Of a DNA stretch of 64,000 nt, positions 26,481 to 34,859 are shown in pieces. Source of the stretch: Phenylobacterium deserti (GTDB lineage Bacteria; Pseudomonadota; Alphaproteobacteria; Caulobacterales; Caulobacteraceae); NCBI GenBank assembly GCA_943332615.1, contig CALQQB010000003.1, forward strand, positions 62,001-126,000, in the 5' to 3' direction. The translations under genes and the position numbers were made by a program. Each line of letters opens with the position of its first letter. Position 1 is the stretch's first letter. The notes under the pieces are model-generated. The model saw nothing but the letters and a program-made list of their open reading frames with translations. It ran no database searches and had not been told where the DNA came from.

Positions 26481-26719
26481 TCGCGGCAATCGTGATGGCG
26501 GCGACTCTATCGGGCGGCGCTGCGGACCTCGCGAACCTGGCCTGGATGGTCGGGAGCTGAAGCGAGACCAAGGGCGAGGCGGTGTTCGAGAACAAAGCTC
26601 ACGACTTCCCGCAGCGGGTTATCTACCGCCGCTGCGGCGTCCAGCTCTGCGCGCGGATCGAGGGGACCCTTGGCGGCAAGCTCGAAGGCCAAGAATGGCG
26701 TTACACTCGCATCAAGTAG
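26477..26719 (+). pseudogene. Decayed DUF6265-type gene: internal deletion plus nonsense codon
   Basis: In one frame from ATG 26477 (ATGA overlap with the tadA stop) the DNA encodes a short hydrophobic leader and then LANLAWMVGS. A TGA follows at 26558-26560, and then SETKGEAVFENKAHDFPQRV and IYRRCG ... EGQEWRYTRIK, ending at TAG 26719. The start (AWMVGSW) and end (VFENxxHDFPQRVIYR) match the two ends of DUF6265 secreted proteins. About 80 middle residues are missing, and the TGA sits where the conserved Trp codon TGG is expected. It is therefore a remnant, not a gene. Confidence 0.75.
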
Positions 26720-26777
26720 TTGCCATCCGCGCCGCCGCCGTCCGATGATGCTTCCAAACAAGGGTATGGAGGACGCA

Positions 26778-27689
26778 ATGGCGGGACTGCTGGACGGTAA
26801 GGTCGCGATCATCACGGGCGCGGGCGGCGGGCTGGGCGAGGCCTATGCCAAGCTTTTCGCGAAGGAGGGCGCCGCGGTGGTCGTCAACGACCTGGGCGGA
26901 TCGCGCGACGGGGTTGGCGGCGCGACGAGCGCGGCCTCCGATAAGGTGGTCGCCGAGATCAAGGCCGCGGGCGGCCGCGCGGTCGCCAATGGCGACGACG
27001 TCTCCTCCGTCGCAGGCGGCGAGAACATCCTGAAGACCGCGCTGGACGCCTTCGGCAAAGTTGACATCCTGGTCTGCAATGCCGGGATCCTGCGCGACAA
27101 GTCCTTCGCCAACACCTCCGAGCAGGACTGGGACCTGGTGGTGAAGGTGCACCTCAAGGGCACCTATTGTGTCGCCCTGCCGGTCTGGAAGTGGATGAAG
27201 GACAACGGCGGCGGCTCGATGGTGCTGACCTCGTCCACCTCTGGCCTCTACGGCAACTTCGGCCAGGCCAACTACGGGGCGGCCAAGGCCGGCATCTACG
27301 GCATGGTCCGGGTGATGGCGATCGAGGGGCGCAAGTACAACATCCGGGTCATGGGCCTGGCTCCCGGCGCTTACACGCGCATGACCTCCGACCTGCCAGG
27401 CCGCAAGGGCCAGGAGCCCGATCCGCTGAGCCTGCCCGAGAACGTGGCCCCCGGTGTGCTGTTCATGGTCTCCGACCTCGCGGCCGACCACTCGGGCAAG
27501 ATCCTGGGCGTGTCGTCGCGTGGCGTGCGCGAGATCAAGATGCTGGAGACGGAGGGCTTCCAGCCTGGCCGGCCCTATACCGCCGAGGAAGTGGCCAAGG
27601 CCGCCGACAAGGTGTTTTTCCCGACGCCGGAGTCGCGCCGGGTGGAGGAGATCAAACTGGTGCAGCCGGCGGCGCGAGCGCCAGCTTAG
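26778..27689 (+). CDS. SDR oxidoreductase, MFE2 hydroxyacyl-CoA dehydrogenase type
   Basis: A 303-residue SDR. The opening LLDGKVAIITGAGGGLGEAYA and the VVVNDLGGSRDG segment are typical of the dehydrogenase unit of peroxisomal multifunctional enzyme 2 and bacterial relatives that act on 3-hydroxyacyl-CoA. The catalytic residues are Ser152/153 in LTSSTSG and Tyr166/Lys170 in NYGAAK. GGAGG is 6 bases before ATG 26778, so longer forms are rejected. The C-terminal about 50 residues extend beyond the SDR core. Stop overlaps the convergent GNAT stop by 4 bp. Confidence 0.87.
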   Translation: MAGLLDGKVAIITGAGGGLGEAYAKLFAKEGAAVVVNDLGGSRDGVGGATSAASDKVVAEIKAAGGRAVANGDDVSSVAGGENILKTALDAFGKVDILVCNAGILRDKSFANTSEQDWDLVVKVHLKGTYCVALPVWKWMKDNGGGSMVLTSSTSGLYGNFGQANYGAAKAGIYGMVRVMAIEGRKYNIRVMGLAPGAYTRMTSDLPGRKGQEPDPLSLPENVAPGVLFMVSDLAADHSGKILGVSSRGVREIKMLETEGFQPGRPYTAEEVAKAADKVFFPTPESRRVEEIKLVQPAARAPA

Positions 27690-28270
27690 GCGAGCATGGA
27701 CAGCCGTGCGTCCAGCCCGTCGCGCACGGCTGGCCATTCCCCGGCCAGCACCGAGAAGTGCGCGGTGCTGCGCTGGCGGCCCGTCCAGGTGATCTTGTCA
27801 TGGCGCAGGATGCCCTCCTGCACCGCGCCCAACTTCAGCACAGCGGCGCGAGAACGGGCGTTGGCGGCGTCGACGCGGAACTGCACCCGGTGGGCGCCGC
27901 TGTCGAAGGCATGGCCCAGCAGCAGGCGCTTGGCGGCCGGGTTCACGGCGGCGCCGCGAAACTCTGGCGCGTAGTAGGTCGAGCCGACCTCGACGGTGTG
28001 GTGGTGCGAATCGACGTCGAGGTAGTTGCTCATGCCCCTGCAGACGCCATCGACTACCACGGCGAAGGCTATGGTCTTGCCGGCCGCAACCTCGTGGGCC
28101 ATCCGCGCCCAGTGGACATCGAAGTGCTCGTCGAGCATCGACAGGATGTAGAGGTCGCGCCACAGCGCTGGGTCGGCCGCGCACGCGGCGCGCAGGTCTT
28201 CCTTGTGCGCCTCCGCCAAAGGCTCAAGCTGCACGAAGCGGTTCTCCAGGACCTTGGATTGGATTTTCAC
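27686..28270 (-). CDS. GNAT family N-acetyltransferase (RimJ-like)
   Basis: A 194-residue acetyltransferase starting at GTG 28270, preceded by GGGAGG. The layout fits RimJ/RimL-type GNATs: N-terminal VLENRFVQLEPLAEAH, the EVGSTYYAPEFRGAAVNPAAK segment with the acetyl-CoA binding loop, and LLLGHAFDSGAHRVQFRVDAANARSR with the conserved Asn. Substrate is unknown; relatives acetylate protein N-termini or small amines. Convergent with the SDR gene. Confidence 0.85.
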   Translation of the reverse strand: MKIQSKVLENRFVQLEPLAEAHKEDLRAACAADPALWRDLYILSMLDEHFDVHWARMAHEVAAGKTIAFAVVVDGVCRGMSNYLDVDSHHHTVEVGSTYYAPEFRGAAVNPAAKRLLLGHAFDSGAHRVQFRVDAANARSRAAVLKLGAVQEGILRHDKITWTGRQRSTAHFSVLAGEWPAVRDGLDARLSMLA

Positions 28271-28490
28271 GCGGCGCCTCCCTCTGCGAGGCCGGTTCCT
28301 ATCCCGCAGGCGGTCTGGCCGATACGTCCAATTAGAGACCATGAGGCAGGCCACTTGGCGTTCTGGCGCTCGTGCTCAAAAAACTTGGTCCGCCACTCTT
28401 GTATCGGGATGCGCGCGACATATTTAAGCCTTGCCCATTCCTGGGCGTTTCCTCCCCAAGAACTTCCGGCTGGGCCTTCGAGCCCGGCCA

Positions 28491-28528
28491 TTTTTTTTGG
28501 CCTCAGCCCGCTTTTTTTGGCCTCAGCC
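28491..28528. repeat. Tandem copy of a T-tract plus ggcctcagcc
   Basis: t8-ggcctcagcc (28491-28508) and t7-ggcctcagcc (28512-28528) are near-perfect direct repeats. The second copy contains the stop codon of the TauE/SafE gene. A weak stem (about 28471-28488) precedes the first T-run and resembles a terminator on the + strand, although no + strand gene is close by. The 252 bp between the two minus-strand genes hold nothing else I can support. Confidence 0.5.
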
Positions 28529-29275
28529 ACGGATGTAGAGCTGCGCCGCCTGAGCTAGGTAGAGCAGGCCGACGCCGCTGAGGATCAGGCGCAGGTAGCG
28601 CTTGAAGTTCACGTCCGAGAGCCGGTTCAGCACCACGCCGCCGGCCGCCGTGCCCAGCATCGACAGCGGAACTGCGAGCGCGAACACCCACAGCGGCGGC
28701 AGGCCCTTGCCGCCCAGCGCCAGCAGCGGCGCGCCGTAGACGATGATCTTCATCAGGTGACTGAACACCTGGGTGGCGGCCTTGGTGGCCACGATCTGGT
28801 GCCGGGTCAGCGAGGTGCGGACGAAGAAGACGTCGAGGAACGGCCCGGCGACGCCCGCCGTCAGGTTCACGCCCGTGACACTCAGGCCGCACAGCAGGGC
28901 CTGAGCCGGCCGCTGGGCGTCCAGCTTCACCCACCGCTCGGGCATCCAGACCAGCCAGGGCACCAGGCCCATGAACAGGTAGAGGGTCGCGGTGGTCGGC
29001 ACGACGGCGATCAGGCCGGCGACGCCCGCGGCCGCGAAGGCCCCCAGGGCGTAGAGCCCGACGATGCGCCAGGCCACATGCTTGCGATGCAGGATCGCCC
29101 GCCAGCCGTTAGCGACGAGCTGCAGCAGTCCGTGGGCGACGAAGGTGGCCGAGACCGGTAGCACCAGCGCCAGTGCGCCCTTCAGCAGCAGGCCGCCCGC
29201 CATGCCGAACACGCCGGAAATCGCCGCCGTTATGAAGGCGGAGCCGATGATGAAGGCGCCGATCAAAGGGGTCAT
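28523..29275 (-). CDS. Sulfite exporter TauE/SafE family membrane protein
   Basis: A 250-residue inner-membrane protein with about seven or eight hydrophobic helices. The glycine-rich SGVFGMAGGLLLKGAL near the N-terminus and the second-half repeat TGVNLTAGVAGPFLDVFFV match the two halves of the TauE/SafE fold. The proteins export sulfite, sulfoacetate or related organic anions; the substrate here is unknown. GGAG precedes ATG at 29273-29275. It ends within a T-tract direct repeat. Confidence 0.85.
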   Translation of the reverse strand: MTPLIGAFIIGSAFITAAISGVFGMAGGLLLKGALALVLPVSATFVAHGLLQLVANGWRAILHRKHVAWRIVGLYALGAFAAAGVAGLIAVVPTTATLYLFMGLVPWLVWMPERWVKLDAQRPAQALLCGLSVTGVNLTAGVAGPFLDVFFVRTSLTRHQIVATKAATQVFSHLMKIIVYGAPLLALGGKGLPPLWVFALAVPLSMLGTAAGGVVLNRLSDVNFKRYLRLILSGVGLLYLAQAAQLYIRG

Positions 29276-29713
29276 AGTCGTTCTCCGGAGTTGCGACAGG
29301 CTCCGGAAGGCGGTCACAGGCCGCCTCCGATCGCCGGTCAGCTGCGCGTCGCGCGCGGGACCGAATGGGCGCTGCAAGCCGTGACAGGCGAGCGCGGGGC
29401 GCCTCGGCGAGAGCCGGGCGATTGAAGAGGATTGCCGTTTCCATGGCGGATCGGCGTTCGCTTACACGGAAGCTGTGCCGATCGCAAAGCGATGACTTGC
29501 CCCCCTCCCCCGAGCGTCGCAGGCGCGAAGAGAGGGAGGGGCAGGGGGTGGGCCGGCTGGGGCCGCGCCCGATGCCAGCCCGAGGGCCTGTCGATGGCTC
29601 CCCTTCAGGAGGGTCCTTCGGCCGTCGTCCGACGCGCCGCGCTCTCGCGCGCCGGCCCACCCCTTGATCCCCTCCCTCTCCGTTCGCTGCGCGCTCGGGG
29701 TGAGGGGTAATGA
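29276..29713. other. 438-bp intergenic region without a supported gene
   Basis: Upstream of the TauE/SafE gene and downstream of the first esterase. Bases 29276-29500 show no coding pattern I trust, although a minus-strand frame with METAILFNRP is open. Bases 29501-29707 are a long palindrome, listed separately. Confidence 0.6.
29501..29707. repeat. Long intergenic palindrome with arms of about 57 bases
   Basis: The left arm 29501-29557 (from ccccctcccccgagcgtcgc to gggccggc) pairs with the right arm 29651-29707 (from gccggcccacccc to cgctcggggtgagggg) with a few mismatches and small gaps. The roughly 90-base centre holds further short palindromes. The gggtgggccggc/gccggcccaccc core resembles that of the element at 34180-34353, so both seem members of one family. 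Confidence 0.75.
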
Positions 29714-31189
29714 TCAGCCCTTCCGCTTCGAGGGGCCGCACGCCCAGCCGCCCTTGCCGTCGGCGTGGGCGACGGCGGGGTACGGGCAGAGCAGCTGGGT
29801 CTCGGGCGACTTGTCCGACTTGGCGACGAGGGTCTTAGGCGGTTCGCCGGCTGTCACCCAGCGGTCGAGAATGTCCAGCCACTCCACCTTGCCGGGCCCG
29901 GCGCCGCCTTGGCAGTGGAGCATGCCCGGCACCATGTAGAGCCGGTAGAAGCCGGAGGTGTCGCCCATGGCCGCGCCCATCTCGGCGGCGTAGCGCGGGC
30001 TGCCGCCCGGCGGGATCGCGGGGTCGTTCCAGCCATGGTACTGGATCAGCTTTCCGCCATGTTTCTTGAAGCGCGTCAGATCGGGATTGACCGCGTCCAG
30101 CACGGCGGAGGTCTTCATCCGGTCGCGGTCGTACTTCGGGCCCAGGTCCATCGTCAGGAAGTCGAACGAAGGGTCGCCGTAGACGAAGTATTTCAGGAAC
30201 TGGTTGGAGATCGAATAGCCTGCGGCCTCGACGATCGAGGCCTGCGACTCCCCGGTGTTCCAGGCCTGGAAGCCGCCGCGTAGCGCCTCGCCGCCTGGCG
30301 TATAGGCCGGGAAGGTCGAGTGCCCGCCGGGTCCCGGCCGGCCATTGTAGAGCGCACGCGCGGCGGCCACCTGAGGGGCGGTCAGACAGCCGGAGGCCTT
30401 GCCGGCCTTGCACTGGAGCGCGCCGGGATCGAAGCGGCAGGCCTCCTGGTCGCGGATGAAGGCGCCGCCGGCGGCGCACTGCTTCAAGGCCGCGGTCTGC
30501 AGGAGTTCAAGGGCCGCCAGGTCGAGATAGGCGCCGGGCCTGGCCAGGGCCTGCTGGATGTAGGCCCGCCCGCCGGTGGAGAGCGTGTTGTAGTTGGCCG
30601 GGGCGCCGGCGACGATGCCGTCGAAATCGTTCGGGAAACGCTGCGCCTCCATCAGCGCCTCGCGCCCGCCTGCCGAGCAGCCGACGAAGTAGCTGAGCTT
30701 TGGGCCGGCGCCCTTCTGGGCCGCGATCAGCGCCTTGGCCGTATCGGTGGTTTCCTTCAGCGAGCGGGTCCCGAAGTCCTTGATCTTCTCGGGGTGTCCC
30801 AGTGCCCAGATCGCCGTGCGTCCGTTGCCGATGTGTCCATCGTCGGTCCCGGCGGAGGCGTAGCCCTGCTCGGCCCGCGCCTTGATAGCGGCGCTGGGGA
30901 TCGAGCCCGCCAGGCCGCCGTTGCCGACCTGGGCGTATTTTCCGTTCCAGGCGGCGCCCATCGGGATCATCACCTCGATCCGGATGTCGCTGTCCGTTGT
31001 CGGCCGACTGGTGACCAGCACTCGGCAGGCCTGGCTCGACGCCAGGGTCTCGACGGTGGCGGAGGTCACTTCGGCGTGCGCCAGCTTGGTCGCCTTCAGG
31101 TCGGCGCAAGTCATCTCGGCGTGGGCGGCGGCGGGCGCGGCCAGGGCTAGGCCGGCCCCCGCCGCCAGTAGAAGGCGCTTCATCGTCAT
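29714..31189 (-). CDS. Tannase/feruloyl esterase family protein, second of pair
   Basis: Secreted serine esterase of 491 residues with a signal peptide (about 1-24, ending AHAE). It has nucleophile Ser172 in VGCSAGGREALMEAQRFPND, the Asp in GWNDPAIPP, and the His in MVPGMLHC. Cys171 next to Ser and Cys after His form the CS-D-HC arrangement, in which a disulfide ties the triad together. Relatives release ferulate, gallate or terephthalate-type acids from esters. ATG at 31187-31189 overlaps the stop of the upstream paralogue as TGATG, so translation is probably coupled. Confidence 0.9.
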   Translation of the reverse strand: MTMKRLLLAAGAGLALAAPAAAHAEMTCADLKATKLAHAEVTSATVETLASSQACRVLVTSRPTTDSDIRIEVMIPMGAAWNGKYAQVGNGGLAGSIPSAAIKARAEQGYASAGTDDGHIGNGRTAIWALGHPEKIKDFGTRSLKETTDTAKALIAAQKGAGPKLSYFVGCSAGGREALMEAQRFPNDFDGIVAGAPANYNTLSTGGRAYIQQALARPGAYLDLAALELLQTAALKQCAAGGAFIRDQEACRFDPGALQCKAGKASGCLTAPQVAAARALYNGRPGPGGHSTFPAYTPGGEALRGGFQAWNTGESQASIVEAAGYSISNQFLKYFVYGDPSFDFLTMDLGPKYDRDRMKTSAVLDAVNPDLTRFKKHGGKLIQYHGWNDPAIPPGGSPRYAAEMGAAMGDTSGFYRLYMVPGMLHCQGGAGPGKVEWLDILDRWVTAGEPPKTLVAKSDKSPETQLLCPYPAVAHADGKGGWACGPSKRKG

Positions 31190-32655
31190 CAGCCGTTCCT
31201 CTTCGCCGTGTTGCAGGTCCAGCCGTCCTTGCCGCCCTTCCGGGCGACGCCCGGATAGGGGCACAGCAGTTGGCTGCCGTTGGCGACGCTGGTGGCGGTG
31301 AGCGGTCCCGGCGCGGCCTTCTCTTTCACCCACTTGTCCAGCAGCGCCACCCAGTCGACGGTCGAGGGCCCGGCCCCGCCGCCGCAGTGGAGCATGCCGG
31401 GCACCAGGTACATCCGGTAGAAGCCCGTGGTGTCGCCCATCGTCTTGCGGACGTCCTCATAGTAGCGGATCGACGAGCGCGCCGGGATCGCGGGGTCGTT
31501 CCACCCATGGTACTGGATCAGCTTGCCGCCACCGGCCCTGAAGGCTGACAGGTCCGGGTTCGGGCTGTCGATCAGCGGGCCCATCGTGGCCTGAGCCCTG
31601 GTGTACTGCGCGCCCAGGTCCAGCGTCAGGAAGTCGAAGCTGGGGTCCCCGAAGGCGAAGTATTTGAAGGCGTTGGACGAGAACTGGTAGCTCGCGGCCT
31701 GCACATTCGTTGCCTGCGTCGATCCTGTGGTCCAGGCCTGCCAACCGCCCTGCATCGCCTCGGCGCCCGGTGAGAATCCGGGGAAGACGATCTTGCCGGT
31801 GCGCGGATCGCGGTGGCCGTCATAGATGGTGCGCGCGCTATTGACCTGCGCCCGGCTCAGGCAGCCGTCCGTCTGGCCGGCCCGGCACAGCAGCTTGCCG
31901 GGATCGAAGCGGCAGGCCAGCGGGTCGCGGATGAACGCCTCCCCGCCGCATTCGGCCAGCGAGGTCTTCTGCAGCAGTGTCAGCGCCGCCGTGTCGAGGT
32001 AGCCGCCCGGCTTGGCCAGGGCCTGCTCGTTGCCGGCGCCCAGCGCGAACAGCCGGCTCATATAGTTGGCTGGCGCGCCGGCGACGATGCCGTCGAAATC
32101 GTTGGGATAGCGCTGCGCCTCCATCAGCGCCTCGCGCCCGCCGTCGGAGCAACCGAAGAAGTAGGAGGACTTGGGCCCGTCCAGCTTCTGGGCCTTGATC
32201 AGGGCTTTGGAAACGTCGGTGGTCTCTTTCAGTGAACGCCAGCCGAAGTCGGCGATCTTCTCTGGGTGGCCCAGCGCCCAGGCCGCCGAGGTGCCGATGG
32301 CCTGGTGGCCGTTGTCGGTGCCGGCCACGGCATAGCCGCCGGCCGCCATGGCCTTCAGCCGCCCTGAGGCGATGGAGCCCGCGAACCCACCGTTGCCGAC
32401 CTGTACGAACTTGCCGTTCCAGGCCGCGCCGACCGGGATCCACACCTCGATCCGGATGTCGCTGTCCTTGGAAGGCCGACTGGTGACGGCGATCTTGCAG
32501 AGATCGACCGCACCGGACTTTTCGGCGGTGGCCGAGGTGACTTCGGCGTGCGGCAGGCTGGTGGCCTTCAGGTCCGCGCACGCGGTCTCAGCCCGCGCCA
32601 GCCCCGGCGCGGCCAGCGCCATGAGCATCCCCGCCGCGATCAGCAGCCTCTTCAT
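31189..32655 (-). CDS. Tannase/feruloyl esterase family protein, first of pair
   Basis: Paralogue of the following gene, 488 residues, with signal peptide (1-22, ending ARAE). The nucleophile is Ser170 in FGCSDGGREALMEAQRYPND, followed by GWNDPAIPARS and MLHCGGGAGP, completing a CS-D-HC triad. The lid region between differs more from its neighbour than the core, suggesting different substrates after tandem duplication. GGGGAGG lies 7 bases before ATG 32655. An in-frame ATG five codons upstream is less likely. Confidence 0.9.
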   Translation of the reverse strand: MKRLLIAAGMLMALAAPGLARAETACADLKATSLPHAEVTSATAEKSGAVDLCKIAVTSRPSKDSDIRIEVWIPVGAAWNGKFVQVGNGGFAGSIASGRLKAMAAGGYAVAGTDNGHQAIGTSAAWALGHPEKIADFGWRSLKETTDVSKALIKAQKLDGPKSSYFFGCSDGGREALMEAQRYPNDFDGIVAGAPANYMSRLFALGAGNEQALAKPGGYLDTAALTLLQKTSLAECGGEAFIRDPLACRFDPGKLLCRAGQTDGCLSRAQVNSARTIYDGHRDPRTGKIVFPGFSPGAEAMQGGWQAWTTGSTQATNVQAASYQFSSNAFKYFAFGDPSFDFLTLDLGAQYTRAQATMGPLIDSPNPDLSAFRAGGGKLIQYHGWNDPAIPARSSIRYYEDVRKTMGDTTGFYRMYLVPGMLHCGGGAGPSTVDWVALLDKWVKEKAAPGPLTATSVANGSQLLCPYPGVARKGGKDGWTCNTAKRNG

Positions 32656-32725
32656 AGCGAACCTCCCCAAGCCCGTAATATTTGGGGGAGTTGAGCACGG
32701 CCTGATCGATTGCGAAACCGGGTAT

Positions 32726-32756
32726 GCAAAAGGCCCCGGTGATGAACCGGGGCCTT
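32726..32756 (-). terminator. Terminator after the acyl-CoA dehydrogenase gene
   Basis: aaggccccgg (32730-32739) pairs perfectly with ccggggcctt (32747-32756) around a 7-base loop. Read on the minus strand the stem is followed by TTTTGC. It lies 28 bp beyond the dehydrogenase stop and separates it from the esterase pair. Confidence 0.8.
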
Positions 32757-32783
32757 CGCAGGATCGATCGTGTCAGGCGTCGG

Positions 32784-34106
32784 CTAGTTCCGGAAGACGG
32801 CCGCCATCGACGGGTCGTTCGGGCTCTCGCGGTACTGGCGCAGCTCGTTGCGGCCGACCACCATGTGGTGGACTTCGTCCGGACCGTCCGCAATCCGCAG
32901 GGTGCGGGTCTGGGCGTACATCCGGGCCAGCGGGGTGTGCTGCGAAACGCCAAGCGCACCGTGCATCTGGATGGCCTGATCGATGATCTGGCAGACCTTC
33001 TCGGGCACCATGGCCTTGACCATGTGGATCCAGACGCGGGCTTCCTGATTGCCCAGAACGTCCATCGCCTTGGCGGCCTTCAGCACCATCAGGCGCATGG
33101 ACTCGATTTCGATGCGGATGCGGCTGATGCGCTCGATATTGCCGCCGAGTTGCACCAGCGGCTTGCCGAACGCCTCACGGGAGAGGCCGCGGGTGACCAG
33201 CAGGTCCAGGGCCTTCTCGGCCGTGCCGATGGCGCGCATGCAGTGGTGGATGCGGCCGGGGCCCAGGCGCAGCTGGCTGATTTCGAAACCGCGGCCCTCG
33301 CCCAGCAGCATGTTCGACGCCGGCACCCGGGCGTTGTCGAAGATGATGTGCATGTGGCCGTGCGGCGCGTCGGGATCGCCGAACACGTGCTGCGGCCCGA
33401 CGATCTTGACGCCCTTGGTCGGCAGCGGCACCAGGATCTGCGACTGTTGCAGGTGCGGCGGCGCGTTCGGGTCGGTCTTGACCATGGTGATCATGATCTT
33501 GCAGCGCGGGTCACCAGCGCCGGAGATGTAGTGCTTCTCGCCGTTGATGACGTACTCGTCGCCGACCAGGGTGGCGCGGGTGTCGATGTTCTTGGCGTCG
33601 GACGAGGCGGTGTTCAGCTCGGTCATGCAGTACGCCGAGCGGATCTTGCCTTCCAGCAGGGGCTCCAGCCACTGCTTCTTCTGGGCGGCTGTGCCGACCC
33701 GCTCCAGGACTTCCATGTTGCCGGTGTCGGGCGCGGCGCAGTTCATCGTCTCGGAGGCCAGCCGGTTCTTGCCCAGTTCGACGGCGATGTAGGCGTAGTC
33801 CAGGTTCGAAAGACCTTCGCCGGTCTCGGCGTTGGGCAGGAAGAAGTTCCACAGGCCCGCGGCCTTGGCCTTGTCCTTGGCGGCTTCCAGCACTTCCAGC
33901 TGGCCCGCCGCGTACTGCCAGATGTCCGGCCGGCCTTCGCCCAGGCGGTGGAATTCCGCGCTCATCGGCTCGACGACGTCACTGATGAACGCCTTGACCT
34001 TGTTGAGTAGCGGCAGGGCCTTTTCGGACATCCGCAGGTCGTTGAGTTCATCCTGCGGATTGAGGCTGAAACTCGATTGCGCCTGCTTGTTGAGGGTCTC
34101 GCTCAT
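32784..34106 (-). CDS. Acyl-CoA dehydrogenase family protein (ACAD11-like)
   Basis: FAD enzyme of 440 residues catalysing alpha-beta desaturation of acyl-CoA. It has YCMTELNTASSDAKNI (FAD and substrate loop), INGEKHYISGAGD, LGPGRIHHCMRAIG and the C-terminal IQMHGALGVSQHTPLARMYA. Those signatures, plus PDEVHHMVVGR, are those of ACAD10/11-like dehydrogenases of long or branched acyl chains. The purine-rich GGGAGTGACCAG upstream supports ATG 34104-34106. Transcription ends at the hairpin at 32726-32756. Confidence 0.92.
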   Translation of the reverse strand: MSETLNKQAQSSFSLNPQDELNDLRMSEKALPLLNKVKAFISDVVEPMSAEFHRLGEGRPDIWQYAAGQLEVLEAAKDKAKAAGLWNFFLPNAETGEGLSNLDYAYIAVELGKNRLASETMNCAAPDTGNMEVLERVGTAAQKKQWLEPLLEGKIRSAYCMTELNTASSDAKNIDTRATLVGDEYVINGEKHYISGAGDPRCKIMITMVKTDPNAPPHLQQSQILVPLPTKGVKIVGPQHVFGDPDAPHGHMHIIFDNARVPASNMLLGEGRGFEISQLRLGPGRIHHCMRAIGTAEKALDLLVTRGLSREAFGKPLVQLGGNIERISRIRIEIESMRLMVLKAAKAMDVLGNQEARVWIHMVKAMVPEKVCQIIDQAIQMHGALGVSQHTPLARMYAQTRTLRIADGPDEVHHMVVGRNELRQYRESPNDPSMAAVFRN

Positions 34107-34179
34107 CTGGTCACTCCCGCAGAGATTTCGTTGCCGGAAGCTTTGGCCCAACGAGGTCGTTCAAACAAGCGTTTTACCG

Positions 34180-34353
34180 CCTTCCCTCCCTTAATGGGCA
34201 GGGTCGACTCGCCAGAGGCGAGCGGGGTGGGGAAGCGTGGGCCGGAAACCGGCGCCAGGAGATTGGCGGGCCGTCTCCAAGGTGCGCGTTTGAGCCCAAC
34301 CTTCCCACCCTGCCTGCTGCGCAGGCTGTCCCTCCCCATTAGGGGAGGGAGGC
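34180..34353. repeat. Long intergenic palindrome, second member of the family at 29501
   Basis: Left arm 34180-34235 (from gccttccctcccttaatggg to ggggtggggaag) pairs with right arm 34301-34353 (from cttcccaccctgcctgctgc to ttaggggagggaggc) with gaps. Inner palindromes include tcgccagaggcga and cctgctgcgcagg. It fills most of the gap between the acyl-CoA dehydrogenase start and the small secreted protein. Confidence 0.7.
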
Positions 34354-34361
34354 AGGCGGGT

Positions 34362-34769
34362 CTATTTGACCGGGGCGCTTGCGGCGGTCGGGCAGACCGC
34401 GGCGACCAGGGCTTCGTTGTCGGCGCCGGTGGCCTTCTTCGGCGTGTCGGAGCGCCAGGTGGACTTGACGTCCAGCGGGGTGTTCGGCCGGTAGGCCCCC
34501 ATGGCGATCATGTTCTTGCTGGAGCAGTCGAGCGCCACGACGCTGCCGACGCTGTCGGCCTTGCCGGGCGCGGCCGGGCCGAGAGCGCCCTTGCTCAGCG
34601 CCTGCATCACCACGATGCGGCCGGACTGCCGGTCCTTGTAGGTGTAGTCGCTGTCGAACGAGACGCTGGCGCCGTTCTCCATGGTGAAGATCTTGGTCCA
34701 GGTCTCGGCGTGGGCCGCGCCGGCTGAGGCGAGGGCGGCGGTGACGGCGAGCGCGAGGGCGCGGCGCAT
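34362..34769 (-). CDS. Small secreted hypothetical protein
   Basis: 135 residues with a clear signal peptide (1-21, ending AHA). The mature part begins ETWTKIFTMENGASVSFDSD and contains one Cys pair (Cys in LDCSSKNM and in VAAVCPTA), which could form a disulfide. The layout (Trp strand, tyrosine-rich YTYKDRQSG strand, conserved LDCSS) recalls surface-adhesin-E-like small periplasmic proteins, but I cannot confirm the family. It stands alone, with its own 90-bp leader. Confidence 0.6.
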   Translation of the reverse strand: MRRALALAVTAALASAGAAHAETWTKIFTMENGASVSFDSDYTYKDRQSGRIVVMQALSKGALGPAAPGKADSVGSVVALDCSSKNMIAMGAYRPNTPLDVKSTWRSDTPKKATGADNEALVAAVCPTAASAPVK

Positions 34770-34859
34770 GAGGTCTCTCCAAACGATTGTTCGAACCTAA
34801 GGCGCGACACTAGCGGCGCTTTTTGGGCGCCTCCAGACATTTCGGCTGCGTCATATGTC

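Noticed and set aside
28267..28530. 87-codon minus-strand frame between the GNAT and TauE/SafE genes
   Set aside because: It begins in the T-tract repeat, crosses the GNAT ribosome-binding site and shows no recognisable family. Not supported as a gene.
29276..29500. Minus-strand frame beginning METAILFNRP upstream of the TauE/SafE gene
   Set aside because: It runs through the TauE/SafE ribosome-binding site and start in another frame, is Arg/Ala-rich and has no clear family.
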